Assembly: GCF_000425445.1 (NCBI RefSeq)
Contig: NZ_KE384378.1
Span: 47,811-111,810 of the forward strand
DNA from: Flavobacterium denitrificans DSM 15936
GTDB lineage: Bacteria > Bacteroidota > Bacteroidia > Flavobacteriales > Flavobacteriaceae
Reading direction: 5' to 3'
Length of the DNA: 64,000 nt
Part shown: piece after piece, positions 42,607-51,527 of the stretch
Position numbering within the stretch: the first letter of the stretch is position 1
Layout: each line of letters opens with the position of its first letter
Made by a program: the position numbers and the translations under genes
The notes under the pieces: generated by a model
What the model was told of the DNA's origin: nothing
Database searches by the model: none
The model's input: only the letters and a program-made list of their open reading frames with translations

Positions 42607-44541
42607 TTATTTTTTCAAAGCAGAAATTCCCGTATGCGTTGGAACAACCTGCTTAATACTTCCGTCAGCATTGAATTCTAATTTATCCATGCAAACTTCA
42701 CGATGAAAACCTCCAGCATCGCCCATTTTGATTCCGGTTGGATAAGAGAATCGGTGATATGTAATATACCATTCATCTTTATTTGGAATTTGTAAAACCG
42801 AATTATGACCTGTTGCATAAATTCCCTGATCTGGGATTCCCTGAATTACAATGTTGTTTTGCGGAATTTCAATTGGGCCAAGAGGCGATTTTGAAGTTCC
42901 ATATCTTACTTTATAATTTGGACTTCTTGTATCGTCTTCGCTCCAAAGGAAATAGTACGTTCCTTTTCTGTAAATGATATACGTTCCTTCACGGAAAGTT
43001 TTATCTACTTTAATTACTTGGGTATTTCCTTTAAGCGAAATCATGTCGTCATTCAACTCGGCTACAGCCATATATCCGTTGCCCCAATACAAATAACTTT
43101 TTCCAGTTTTTGGATCTGTAAAAACATCTGGATCAATTTCCTGACCACCTTTTATGCCTTCTGGACGAGTGCTTACCAAAGCTTTTCCGCTATCCGTAAA
43201 TGGCCCAGTTGGATTATCTGAAGAAGCCACACCAATTTTCTGAGCCGCCGTGAAATAATAGAAATACTTATATTTTCCTTTTATTTTTTTCTCTACAATA
43301 CATGGCGCCCACGCATTTCTGTTTGCCCACGTAACATCTTTTTTAAGATCGATAATAATTCCTTCATCTTTCCAATCAGTCAAATTATCTGATGAAAATG
43401 TTTTGAAATAATAACCTGACCAGCCATCAAAACCGTCGCTTGTTGGGTAAATGTAATATTTCTTGGTTTTGTTTGAATACAGAATTTCAGGATCGGCATA
43501 ATAACCTTCTAAAACCGGATTATTATTGATTTTTGGAAATTTTTCTGGTGTTCCCCATTTTGCAGTCAAACGTTTCAATTCTGAACGTGTAATTGGCAAA
43601 ATAGTTCCATGACGTGGATTAAAATCCATTGAAATATCATTATTGATAACCGCAAAATTTTCTAAATCTTTAGTTTTAGTAAACTCATATCTTCCTTTTG
43701 TATAAACATCATACATCAAAATATAATCGTCAGAATTGTTTAGTTTGAAAACACTTGAGCCTTCAACGCCATCGTTTGTTTGTTGCAGATAATTATCATT
43801 TTCTGTCCAATTTCCCGAAGTTAAATCGGTTGTTGTGGCGACTTTAATTCCTGCTTTTCCACCTTCAGTTTTATAAAAAAGATGATAAACGCCGTCTTTT
43901 TCAATAATATCTCCATCAATACAAGCTCTTTCCGACTTTGGAACAAATAATAATTTTGGCGCACTTTCTAGAGCTGTAAAATCTTTATTCGCGTAAGCGT
44001 AATAAATTTTATCTGGTCCTCCGGCATGCTGTAAACTAAAGTAAATTAAATACTTTCCTGCTTTTGCATCGTAAATAGTCTGAGGCGCCCAAACGCGTTT
44101 TAGGTTTTCATTTCCTGGAAAAGTGGTCTGAATATTAACGACATTACTTGTCCAATTTACCAAGTCAGTACTTTTTAGCAAAATCATAGCACGATTGCTG
44201 TCCCAACCTTTTGACGAAGTCATATCGGTCAAAACCATATAAAAAGTCTTTCCGTCATCACCACGCAAAATATGCGGATCACGGACACCTCCGGTAGAAC
44301 TGATTATTTTGCTGTCTAAAACGGGTTTATTGTCATTTAAGTGATAATAATGATAACCGTCTGAACTTACGGCGTAACGAACCGCTTCTTCTTCAACTTT
44401 ATTTCCTGTAAAATATACAAATAAATAAGCTGTCAAATCTTTCTCAGCTACAGGCGGTGGTGTTCCTTTTTGGTTATTCTGAGCTTGTAAAACACTAAAA
44501 AATGATGCTAGTGCAACAAGACTTAATTTTAATTTTTTCAT
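42607..44541 (-). CDS. GH43 family protein with two beta-propeller modules
   Basis: A 644-residue exported protein (signal peptide ending LQAQ). Residues about 32-310 form one five-bladed propeller-like module (YLFVYFTGN, GGVRDPHILRGDDGKTFYMVLTDM as separate parts, VWAPQTIYD). Residues about 325-644 form a second GH43 module with the catalytic base in GYYADPEILY, the DPDVFTDPKTGKSYLYWG segment and EGTYIIYRKGTYYFLWSED, which holds the acid. In this PUL it is likely an arabinofuranosidase or an exo-beta-1,3-galactanase; the subfamily cannot be told by eye. It lies 231 bases after the GH51 gene, with a repeat in between, and may be the last gene of that operon. Confidence 0.85.
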   Translation of the reverse strand: MKKLKLSLVALASFFSVLQAQNNQKGTPPPVAEKDLTAYLFVYFTGNKVEEEAVRYAVSSDGYHYYHLNDNKPVLDSKIISSTGGVRDPHILRGDDGKTFYMVLTDMTSSKGWDSNRAMILLKSTDLVNWTSNVVNIQTTFPGNENLKRVWAPQTIYDAKAGKYLIYFSLQHAGGPDKIYYAYANKDFTALESAPKLLFVPKSERACIDGDIIEKDGVYHLFYKTEGGKAGIKVATTTDLTSGNWTENDNYLQQTNDGVEGSSVFKLNNSDDYILMYDVYTKGRYEFTKTKDLENFAVINNDISMDFNPRHGTILPITRSELKRLTAKWGTPEKFPKINNNPVLEGYYADPEILYSNKTKKYYIYPTSDGFDGWSGYYFKTFSSDNLTDWKDEGIIIDLKKDVTWANRNAWAPCIVEKKIKGKYKYFYYFTAAQKIGVASSDNPTGPFTDSGKALVSTRPEGIKGGQEIDPDVFTDPKTGKSYLYWGNGYMAVAELNDDMISLKGNTQVIKVDKTFREGTYIIYRKGTYYFLWSEDDTRSPNYKVRYGTSKSPLGPIEIPQNNIVIQGIPDQGIYATGHNSVLQIPNKDEWYITYHRFSYPTGIKMGDAGGFHREVCMDKLEFNADGSIKQVVPTHTGISALKK

Positions 44542-44593
44542 TCGATATTCTTTTTAATTTACTGCTTTTTTCTTTTAAGAACGCATTTATTTA

Positions 44594-44737
44594 AACACAT
44601 AGAAACATAGCTTTTCTTTGTCTGTAAAAGGCGTTTCACTTATTTTAAAAAAAAATAGCTATGTGTGAAAAATGTGTTTTCTTTTAATCCTTTTAGATTA
44701 AAACTATCCCGAAACTTCGAGACTATGTGTTTACTAT
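44594..44737. repeat. Inverted repeat, family D (second copy)
   Basis: AACACATAGAAACATAG (44594-44610), the core AAAGGCGTTTCACTTA and CTATGTGTGAAAAATGTGT, and GACTATGTGTTTAC near 44722 repeat the element at 10006-10142. It separates the GH43 and GH51 genes. The remainder of this 231-bp gap shows nothing else. Confidence 0.75.
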
Positions 44738-44772
44738 TTTTATGAATTCATTTAATTAAAAAGCAATACGGT

Positions 44773-47328
44773 TTATTTTGTTTTAACTCGCATTACGACA
44801 AATGAATACGGTGGCAACTCTTTTGAAAAAGCTTCCTTTACTGTTAGTTTCTCAGTTAAAGGTCTTGCTGTTGTATTTTCTGGCGTTCCAGTCAATAAAG
44901 TATAATCAACATTTTCAGTCAAATTGAAATTTGTTGTTTCAATAGATGGCGTTACCGCGACTGGAAGTACGTTTACTAATTTGATTATCAAATCGCCAGA
45001 AGCATTGTCTTTAACCACTGAAGCTCCAATTCGTTTGCTTACTTCAGGATTTGCATCTGATACTTTAATTGAACTTTCAATATATTGATTCCCTGGATTT
45101 TGTCCATATAACTTTTGAACGAAATAATTTACTGTTGGCTTTACTTCATCATTATTGAAATAAATCAAATCGGGATTCCATTGCGTGTGTTTTTCTTTTG
45201 CCAAAAGCGGCGCATAAGAAGCCATTTCAACAACGTCTCCATTTCGTTCTACTCCTGTCAAATATAAAGCTTCCGCCAAAGCGTTGTAAAACTTATTACC
45301 ACGAGAAGCATATTCGCCTAAATATACTTTAGATTTTGAACGATCGTAGCCATCATAAAAATTTTGGTTGTTGATAAACCAACCTGGCGTTTGATAATAA
45401 TGTTCGTCAACAATTGGCAATTTCATATCATCTGCCAATTTCCATCCTTCATTATAATCTGTTCCTTCAAAAAATGGTCCAACAGTTCCAATCACAATTA
45501 TCTCAGGATATTTTTGCTGAACGGCTTTTACAATCATTCGGTAACGTTCTTCAAAAACATCGCTGATTAAATCTTCATTCCCAATTCCGATATATTTTAA
45601 ATTGAAAGGTTTTGGATGACCTGCTTCGGCACGTTTTTTACCCCAAGTTGTATTTACGCTTCCGTTGGCATATTCGATCAAATCCAAAACATCCTGAACA
45701 TATTCGCCCAAATCTTCCATCGGGATTCCGAATTGCTGTCCAGAACCGCCATCAGATGAATTTTGGCACGGAACTCCAGCCGCTAAAACCGGAACTGCTT
45801 CGGCACCTAAATCTTCACAAAATTGGAAATATTCAAAATATCCCAATCCCATTGATTGGTGATATCCCCAAATATTTCGCATCGGGATTCTGCTTTCCAA
45901 AGGTCCAATCGTATTTTTCCACTTGTAAATATTATGTAGTCCGTCGCCGTGCGCCACACATCCGCCTGGGAATCTTACGAATTTTGGATGCATGTCGGCA
46001 ATCGCATCAGCAAGATCTAAACGAAGTCCGTTTTTACGATTTTTGAATGTTTTTTGCGGAAAAAGCGAAACCATATCAACAGCAGTTTCGCCATTGGTAC
46101 TAATTTCTAAATGTGCATCTTTAACCGTTTTCGCCGATTTCAAAACCAAATTTACTTTCTTCCAAGAAGCTGAAGGTGTAAATGAGGCTTCCGCCAAAGT
46201 TTCTCCGCTAGCCGATTTCAAACGAACAACTGCTTTTGAACCTTTTGCAAAAACACTAAAATCGTATTTTTCATTGGCTTTTAAAGCAATTCCATCGAAA
46301 CCCGAATTGCTGATATTTCCTTTAGAAACTATGGCATAATTTGGATTATTAGTATGAATTGGATTTTCTTTAGCAATTTTAAAATCACCGCTCCAAGCCA
46401 TTGTTGCATTCCATTTTTCGTCTCTTTCTTTTTTGTCGTGAAGCGCATATTCAAAATCACGATTTTGGATTAATTCTCCATACAAACCTCCATCTGCAGC
46501 ATAATTAATATCTTCAAAAAATACTCCTGTCAGCATATTGCTGATTTTTTTTGATTGCTGTCCGTTTACCGAAATTTGAACTTTTATCGGTTTTAAATTC
46601 GCAAAAAGCAAACTGTCGCTCTTTGGAGTAGAACTATCTTGCTTATCTCTAAATTTAGCCGATTCCATATTGCGAATCATGTTATCGACCAAACTCCAAT
46701 CGACATGAAATAAACTTCCTTGAGCAACTTCGCCTTGAATCGTAATTTCGTTTCTTAATTTTAAAGTGGAATTAGCTTCAATTACTGACGGACTGTAATT
46801 TTTAAAATCTTTCGTCGTGCTAAAATAATTTTTTCCACTTTCGCTAAAGTGAACCAAATATTGACCGTCTTTTTGCTCCACTTGAACATTCAAAATAACC
46901 GATTTATCTTGACCTTTTCCAACAAAATTCTTCATTCCCTGAATGTAATTTTGTCTTCCCCAATTCACTAAATCATTGCTTTCAGAATGTGCAAAAACAT
47001 TGTCTTTCACACTCCAATAACAATGAAAAATTCCAGCATTATCACGAATTAAAAATGGCTCTGACATGCTTTTCCCTGTTGGTCCCCAGCTTCCAAAATC
47101 TGATTTTAAGAAACTATATTCAGGCCCGATGGAAAACCAATTTTTCTGATCGGCGCTCCATGCAAAATGAAGTCCATTTTTTCCATTATTTTTTAAAGTA
47201 GAATAGGCAAAAAGATATACTTTATCTGGCTTTACTTCATTCGATTTTATCCCAAATGCCGAGAATATAAAGAGAATTGAAAAAAGCAGTACTAAAGCCA
47301 AAAGACTATTTTTTAAAAATCGTACCAT
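44773..47328 (-). CDS. GH51 alpha-L-arabinofuranosidase with N-terminal propeller-like module
   Basis: An exported enzyme of 851 residues. Residues about 35-215 repeat the GH43-like pattern (VYLFAYSTLKNNGKNGLHFAWS, split here by position; MSEPFLIRDNAGIFHCYW). The GH51 part follows: ISNMLTGVFFEDINYAADGG, FVRFPGGCVAHGD, acid/base Glu in YIGIGNEDL, nucleophile Glu in VYLGEYASRG, and a C-terminal beta domain. GH51 enzymes remove arabinofuranose from arabinan and arabinogalactan side chains. An N-terminal hydrophobic stretch (residues 5-27) is a signal or anchor. The ATG shares a base with the stop of the GH27 gene (TAATG), so translation is coupled. Confidence 0.9.
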   Translation of the reverse strand: MVRFLKNSLLALVLLFSILFIFSAFGIKSNEVKPDKVYLFAYSTLKNNGKNGLHFAWSADQKNWFSIGPEYSFLKSDFGSWGPTGKSMSEPFLIRDNAGIFHCYWSVKDNVFAHSESNDLVNWGRQNYIQGMKNFVGKGQDKSVILNVQVEQKDGQYLVHFSESGKNYFSTTKDFKNYSPSVIEANSTLKLRNEITIQGEVAQGSLFHVDWSLVDNMIRNMESAKFRDKQDSSTPKSDSLLFANLKPIKVQISVNGQQSKKISNMLTGVFFEDINYAADGGLYGELIQNRDFEYALHDKKERDEKWNATMAWSGDFKIAKENPIHTNNPNYAIVSKGNISNSGFDGIALKANEKYDFSVFAKGSKAVVRLKSASGETLAEASFTPSASWKKVNLVLKSAKTVKDAHLEISTNGETAVDMVSLFPQKTFKNRKNGLRLDLADAIADMHPKFVRFPGGCVAHGDGLHNIYKWKNTIGPLESRIPMRNIWGYHQSMGLGYFEYFQFCEDLGAEAVPVLAAGVPCQNSSDGGSGQQFGIPMEDLGEYVQDVLDLIEYANGSVNTTWGKKRAEAGHPKPFNLKYIGIGNEDLISDVFEERYRMIVKAVQQKYPEIIVIGTVGPFFEGTDYNEGWKLADDMKLPIVDEHYYQTPGWFINNQNFYDGYDRSKSKVYLGEYASRGNKFYNALAEALYLTGVERNGDVVEMASYAPLLAKEKHTQWNPDLIYFNNDEVKPTVNYFVQKLYGQNPGNQYIESSIKVSDANPEVSKRIGASVVKDNASGDLIIKLVNVLPVAVTPSIETTNFNLTENVDYTLLTGTPENTTARPLTEKLTVKEAFSKELPPYSFVVMRVKTK

Positions 47329-48698
47329 TATTTTTTACCTTTTAATTGATATAAAACAGAGGCATGCGCTTTTAAAACTGCATTAATTTCTTTTGAAGAA
47401 ACTTTCGACTTCTCACCTGTCCACATATTCAAAACTTCTACTGAACCCGTAAATCCGAGGTCAGAAAGATTTACAGAAACATTCTGTGATGCAGTATCTG
47501 AAATATTGAACAAAGCCAAATAAACACTTCCATCTTTAGGATTTTTTGAAGTCACTGCAATTTTACCGTCTTTCTGGAAAAGCTGTTTTACTGCTGTACT
47601 TTCATTGTGCATTTTTACAACGTCCTTATTCGTCAATAATGATAAAGTGAAAGCGTCATTACTTGGCAAATCTCCTCCAAAAAATAATGGCGATTTTAAA
47701 ATATTGAAAAAGGAAATCAAAGTATATTGTTCGTCTTTTGTCAAACGTGTCATACGATCCTCACCACGTTCTCCCCTTACTGAAATACGTCCAAGCGGAA
47801 TCATATCGCAATCCGGCCATGTTCCCGGCGCAATGTATGGGTACCATTTTTGTGCAACATCCATTAAATGTGTAATGTGTGGCCAAGTGTCCCAAACGTC
47901 GTCAACCATTCTCCACATATTGGCATGTGTGCTTACGTGCGGTGCAGCAGAAATTGGCGTTTCACCAGGTGAAGTACTCAACACAATTTTACGTCCGCAT
48001 TTGTCGATTGCATTTCTTATCAGGTTGATTTCGCCTTCGTGGTATGGTCTTGACAAATCGTCAATTTTGATAAAATCAACACCCCATTGTGCGTATAATT
48101 CAAAAATCGAATTGTAATATTCTTGCGCTCCCGGTTTATCAGCCACAACCGTATAATTGTCTCTTAACCATTCGCATTGCAAAGCTGTAGAATAAACTTG
48201 ATCAGCCGTGATTCCGTTTGCGCCTTTAATTGGTAATTTGCCTTCAACCGCTTTTTTAGGAATACCGCGCATAATATGGATTCCGAATTTCAATCCTTTT
48301 TTATGGATATAATCGGCTAAAGGTTTAAAACCTTGTCCATCCTTTGCTGAAGGAAAACGATTAACAGCTGGCAAATATCTTCCAAATTTATCCATCACAT
48401 AACGTGGATCTGTCTGATTGTAACCGCCCGCTTTATCATTTTCTACAAACCATCTGATATCAACCACTACATATTCCCATCCATATTTTTTAAGCTCTTT
48501 TGCCATATAATCGGCATTGGCTTTTACTTCGTGTTCTTCTACAGTTGGTCCGTAACAATCCCAGCTGTTCCAACCCATTGGCGGTGTTTGCGCCCATTGC
48601 TTAAATTCTTCTTTTCCAAATGTTTTGTTTTGTGCATTAGAACAAATTGATACCAAAACAACTCCTAAAATAAGAGTAATTTTATTCTTAATTTTCAT
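47328..48698 (-). CDS. GH27 family alpha-galactosidase-like enzyme
   Basis: A 456-residue exported GH27 enzyme with signal peptide (ending CSNAQ). The barrel begins PPMGWNSWDCYGP; YVVVDIRWF follows; the nucleophile Asp is in FIKIDDLSR and the acid/base Asp in WRMVDDVWDTW. A C-terminal beta-sandwich ends the protein. GH27 includes alpha-galactosidases and beta-L-arabinopyranosidases; both sugars cap arabinogalactan, so either activity would fit here. It is the first gene of the GH27-GH51(-GH43) operon behind a well-formed promoter at 48740-48771. Confidence 0.88.
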   Translation of the reverse strand: MKIKNKITLILGVVLVSICSNAQNKTFGKEEFKQWAQTPPMGWNSWDCYGPTVEEHEVKANADYMAKELKKYGWEYVVVDIRWFVENDKAGGYNQTDPRYVMDKFGRYLPAVNRFPSAKDGQGFKPLADYIHKKGLKFGIHIMRGIPKKAVEGKLPIKGANGITADQVYSTALQCEWLRDNYTVVADKPGAQEYYNSIFELYAQWGVDFIKIDDLSRPYHEGEINLIRNAIDKCGRKIVLSTSPGETPISAAPHVSTHANMWRMVDDVWDTWPHITHLMDVAQKWYPYIAPGTWPDCDMIPLGRISVRGERGEDRMTRLTKDEQYTLISFFNILKSPLFFGGDLPSNDAFTLSLLTNKDVVKMHNESTAVKQLFQKDGKIAVTSKNPKDGSVYLALFNISDTASQNVSVNLSDLGFTGSVEVLNMWTGEKSKVSSKEINAVLKAHASVLYQLKGKK

Positions 48699-48739
48699 TA
48701 TAATGTGGTTAGATGTTAATAAATGTAAAATTTACACTT

Positions 48740-48771
48740 CAAATATAATAAACTTTATTCGTAAAATGCAA
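48740..48771 (-). promoter_or_regulatory. Promoter of the GH27-GH51 operon
   Basis: On the minus strand TTG (48771-48769) is followed after 21 bases by TATATTTG (48747-48740), a full -33/-7 pair of the Bacteroidota vegetative type. Transcription would start near 48733, about 35 bases before the GH27 ATG. Confidence 0.6.
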
Positions 48772-48849
48772 TTAACCTGCCTGTAAACCAAAAACACAGA
48801 CAGGTTAATTGAAAAATTAAAATAACTAACTAATAATTTTTGTGTTCAA

Positions 48850-49019
48850 TTAACAGCTCCAGAGGAGCAAAATATTTATAGTTATAAATTCATTAGAGAA
48901 ATAAAGCTCCAGCGGAGCGATATATCTAGCTCAAATCATAAATTAAATTTCACCCCGATGGGGTTTTCTAGCTCCTTTTTTTTAAAATCTATAAATATAT
49001 CGCTCCTATAGAACTGTTT
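48850..49019. repeat. Inverted repeat, family G (GCTCCAGCGGAGCGATATA)
   Basis: CTCCAGAGGAG (48857-48867) and GCTCCAGCGGAGCGATATA (48906-48925 region) face TATATCGCTCCTATAGAAC (48994-49012), with CACCCCGATGGGGTTT between. It makes up most of the 330-bp gap between the GH2 stop and the GH27 promoter. Confidence 0.7.
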
Positions 49020-49028
49020 GAAAAACTT

Positions 49029-51449
49029 TTATTTCACGTTAATCGTCACTTCTACAGGCTTTAACCACTGGCTTGTAAAAGTTACTTTGATAGGTTGCGC
49101 ATCGCCAGTTGCCTGAATGTAAGCCGCAATATGTCCGTGAAAAACTCTTTGTACATTATCTGTATAATCAGTCATGTCGCTATTATTTCCTGCTTCAAGA
49201 CCTAATAAAGTTCCTGGACCGCTAATAGTGCAAGTCACTTCATTGTCTGAAAGCATCACCGGAAGACCATTTTGATCTTTCACTTGAACCATGATTTTAG
49301 CAACACCTTTGTCTTTACTGATTGTGATATCTTTTTCAGCAATGGTCAATTCTACTGGTTGTTGTGTTGAATTGATAGCATAACGGCTTACTTCTTTATT
49401 GTTTGCATCTAAACCAACCGCCTCTAATTTTCCTGAAGCAAATGGAATATCCCAATAAATGATTCCCGTTTTTTCGTCGTAGGCCTTAGTTTCGCCAACT
49501 ACTTTTCCGTTCAATTCCAAACGTGCTTTTGCAGCATTGGTATAACATACCACACGGATTTTTTGACCCGCTTCATAATTCCAGATTGCCCACGCATCTT
49601 TAGAAACATCTTTATCATTTACTAACGGATAAGTTCCAAGGTATGCCATCGGTTTATCTGACCATAATGATTGACGGAAATAGCCTCTAGGTTTGATTAC
49701 TCCAGCAAAATCAACTAGACCTGAGTAAAATCCTCTTGAAGGCCATCTTCCAGATTCTCCTAAATAATCAATACCCGTCCATAAGAATTGGCCGAAAATA
49801 TGTTTGTTGTTTTTAACCGCTAACCAAGGTTCCATATCATGAACGTTCTCGCTTCCGTAAATCACTCTTTTTGGATATTTCTCGTGATCAGATTTGTATT
49901 TGCTTTCTGTATAATTATAACCTGTAATATCTAAAGCGCCAGGATATTCTGTTTCGTTAGACATGGCAACACCTGCTAAACCAGCTGTTGTTGGACGCGA
50001 TTTATCGTACTTTTTAACGGCGGCAACCAAACGTTTTGCAATTGCTCCAAGACGCATTGCATCTGGTGCATCTGGTTTATAGCCTCCATAAGCAGCTTGA
50101 CCGAAACCGTCTTTCCCTTTGTCTAAAACTGGATGCGAATAAGGATCATTTGGATAGTCGACTTCGTTACCAATACTCCATCCGAATACAGAAAGATGGT
50201 TTCTGTCACGACGTACAAAATCTTCCAGATCTTTTTCGGCATAATCAGCAAAAATGTCAAATGAGCCTTGGAAACCAGGAGTTCCATAATTCCATCCCTC
50301 TAACCATTTGCGTTTTGGGAATTCCCATTCGTCATACGCTTCGTTTAATACCAATAAACCTAATTCGTCACAAAGTTCGTAGAAATCTGGTGCTTGTGGA
50401 TTATGGCTTGTACGGATGGCATTTACACCAATTTCTTTCAATGTTTTCAATCTGGTTTTCCAAACTTCTCTTGGAACGGCAGATCCTAAAACTCCAGCGT
50501 CGTGGTGCAAACAAACCCCTTTCATTTTCATCCATTTTCCATTAAGGGCAAAACCATTATTTGGATCAAATGTGAAGTTTCTGAAACCTGTTTGTGTAAC
50601 GGTTTTATCTATTTCTTTTCCGTCTTTTAAAACTGTTGTTTTAAGTTGATATAAATTCGGATTGTCTAAATCCCATATTTGTGGATTTTTGACATTTAAT
50701 TTTGTCGAAATTTTACTGCTTTGTTTTGCTGCAACATCAATTTTAGAAGATGATTTAGCTACCGATTTTCCATCTTTAGAAAACAACTCATTGATAACGG
50801 TTAAAGATGATTTTGAAGAAGAACCGTTCTCAACATCAACCTCAACATTTAAAGTTCCTGCTCCTTTTTTTACTTCTGGATAAGCGTAAACGCCCCATTG
50901 CGCAATGTGAACTGGATTAGCATATACAACCCAAACATTTCTGTAAATACCAGAACCTGTGTACCATCTTGAATCGGCGCTTTGACTGTGATCAACGCGA
51001 ACAGAAATCGTATTTTCTCCTCCGAATTTTACAAACTCAGTTGCATCATAAGCAAAAGAAATATATCCGTTTGGACGTTTTCCTAAAGAATGACCGTTGA
51101 TGAAAACTTCGCTTCTATTGTAAACGCCTTCAAAATACAAATAGACTTTTTCGCCAGACTTGCTTTGCGGAATATTAAGCGATTTTCTGTACCAAGCAAT
51201 TCCACCCGGCAAATATCCTGTACAACTTGCCAATGTTGGGCTCAATTGTCCTTTTACGCTCCAATCGTGAGGAACATTTACAGTTTGCCATTTGCTGTCG
51301 TCAAAAGCGGTGTTTTTTGCATCTGGTGTTTCCTGTAGATTGAATTTCCAGCTGTCATTAATTTTCTTTGAATCTCCAAACGATATCTGACTGCTCGCAG
51401 ACAAACACGAAAAGAGTAAAACGGGGATTAAGATTTTTTTAGTTAACAT
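49029..51449 (-). CDS. GH2 beta-galactosidase-like enzyme (806 aa)
   Basis: An exported GH2 enzyme with signal peptide (ending SASSQ). N-terminal jelly roll (WQTVNVPHDWSVKGQL, YLYFEGVYNRSEVFING), immunoglobulin-like domain, TIM barrel and two C-terminal beta domains follow in order. The acid/base Glu is in FGWSIGNEVDY and the nucleophile Glu in VIYGSENVHD. Unlike the two GH2 enzymes of the uronate locus, the N-x-K motif is absent (IKPRGYFRQS at that place), so beta-galactosidase is the better call. It would remove galactose from beta-galactan oligosaccharides. It follows the GH30 gene at 51528 by 78 bases. Confidence 0.88.
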   Translation of the reverse strand: MLTKKILIPVLLFSCLSASSQISFGDSKKINDSWKFNLQETPDAKNTAFDDSKWQTVNVPHDWSVKGQLSPTLASCTGYLPGGIAWYRKSLNIPQSKSGEKVYLYFEGVYNRSEVFINGHSLGKRPNGYISFAYDATEFVKFGGENTISVRVDHSQSADSRWYTGSGIYRNVWVVYANPVHIAQWGVYAYPEVKKGAGTLNVEVDVENGSSSKSSLTVINELFSKDGKSVAKSSSKIDVAAKQSSKISTKLNVKNPQIWDLDNPNLYQLKTTVLKDGKEIDKTVTQTGFRNFTFDPNNGFALNGKWMKMKGVCLHHDAGVLGSAVPREVWKTRLKTLKEIGVNAIRTSHNPQAPDFYELCDELGLLVLNEAYDEWEFPKRKWLEGWNYGTPGFQGSFDIFADYAEKDLEDFVRRDRNHLSVFGWSIGNEVDYPNDPYSHPVLDKGKDGFGQAAYGGYKPDAPDAMRLGAIAKRLVAAVKKYDKSRPTTAGLAGVAMSNETEYPGALDITGYNYTESKYKSDHEKYPKRVIYGSENVHDMEPWLAVKNNKHIFGQFLWTGIDYLGESGRWPSRGFYSGLVDFAGVIKPRGYFRQSLWSDKPMAYLGTYPLVNDKDVSKDAWAIWNYEAGQKIRVVCYTNAAKARLELNGKVVGETKAYDEKTGIIYWDIPFASGKLEAVGLDANNKEVSRYAINSTQQPVELTIAEKDITISKDKGVAKIMVQVKDQNGLPVMLSDNEVTCTISGPGTLLGLEAGNNSDMTDYTDNVQRVFHGHIAAYIQATGDAQPIKVTFTSQWLKPVEVTINVK

Positions 51450-51468
51450 GTTTTTTAGTTATTTTTTG

Positions 51469-51522
51469 TTTCAGGTTTCAAGTTTCAAGTTAGGTTTGAA
51501 CGTGAAACCTGAAACTTGAAAC
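51469..51522. repeat. Inverted repeat, family C
   Basis: GTTTCAGGTTTCA (51469-51481) and its complement TGAAACCTGAAAC (51503-51515), each with extra CAAGTTT/AACTTG units, occupy the GH2-GH30 gap. The same arm occurs at 3626-3668. Confidence 0.8.
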
Positions 51523-51527
51523 AATTT

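Noticed and set aside
45612..46046. Plus-strand 144-codon frame inside the GH51 gene
   Set aside because: It is antisense to a strongly supported enzyme gene, has atypical composition and no domain.
47605..48117. Plus-strand 170-codon frame inside the GH27 gene
   Set aside because: Antisense shadow of the GH27 reading frame; no start context, domain or independent promoter.
50036..50545. Plus-strand 169-codon frame inside the GH2 gene
   Set aside because: Antisense to conserved GH2 active-site sequence; composition is His/Leu/Arg-rich as expected for a shadow frame.
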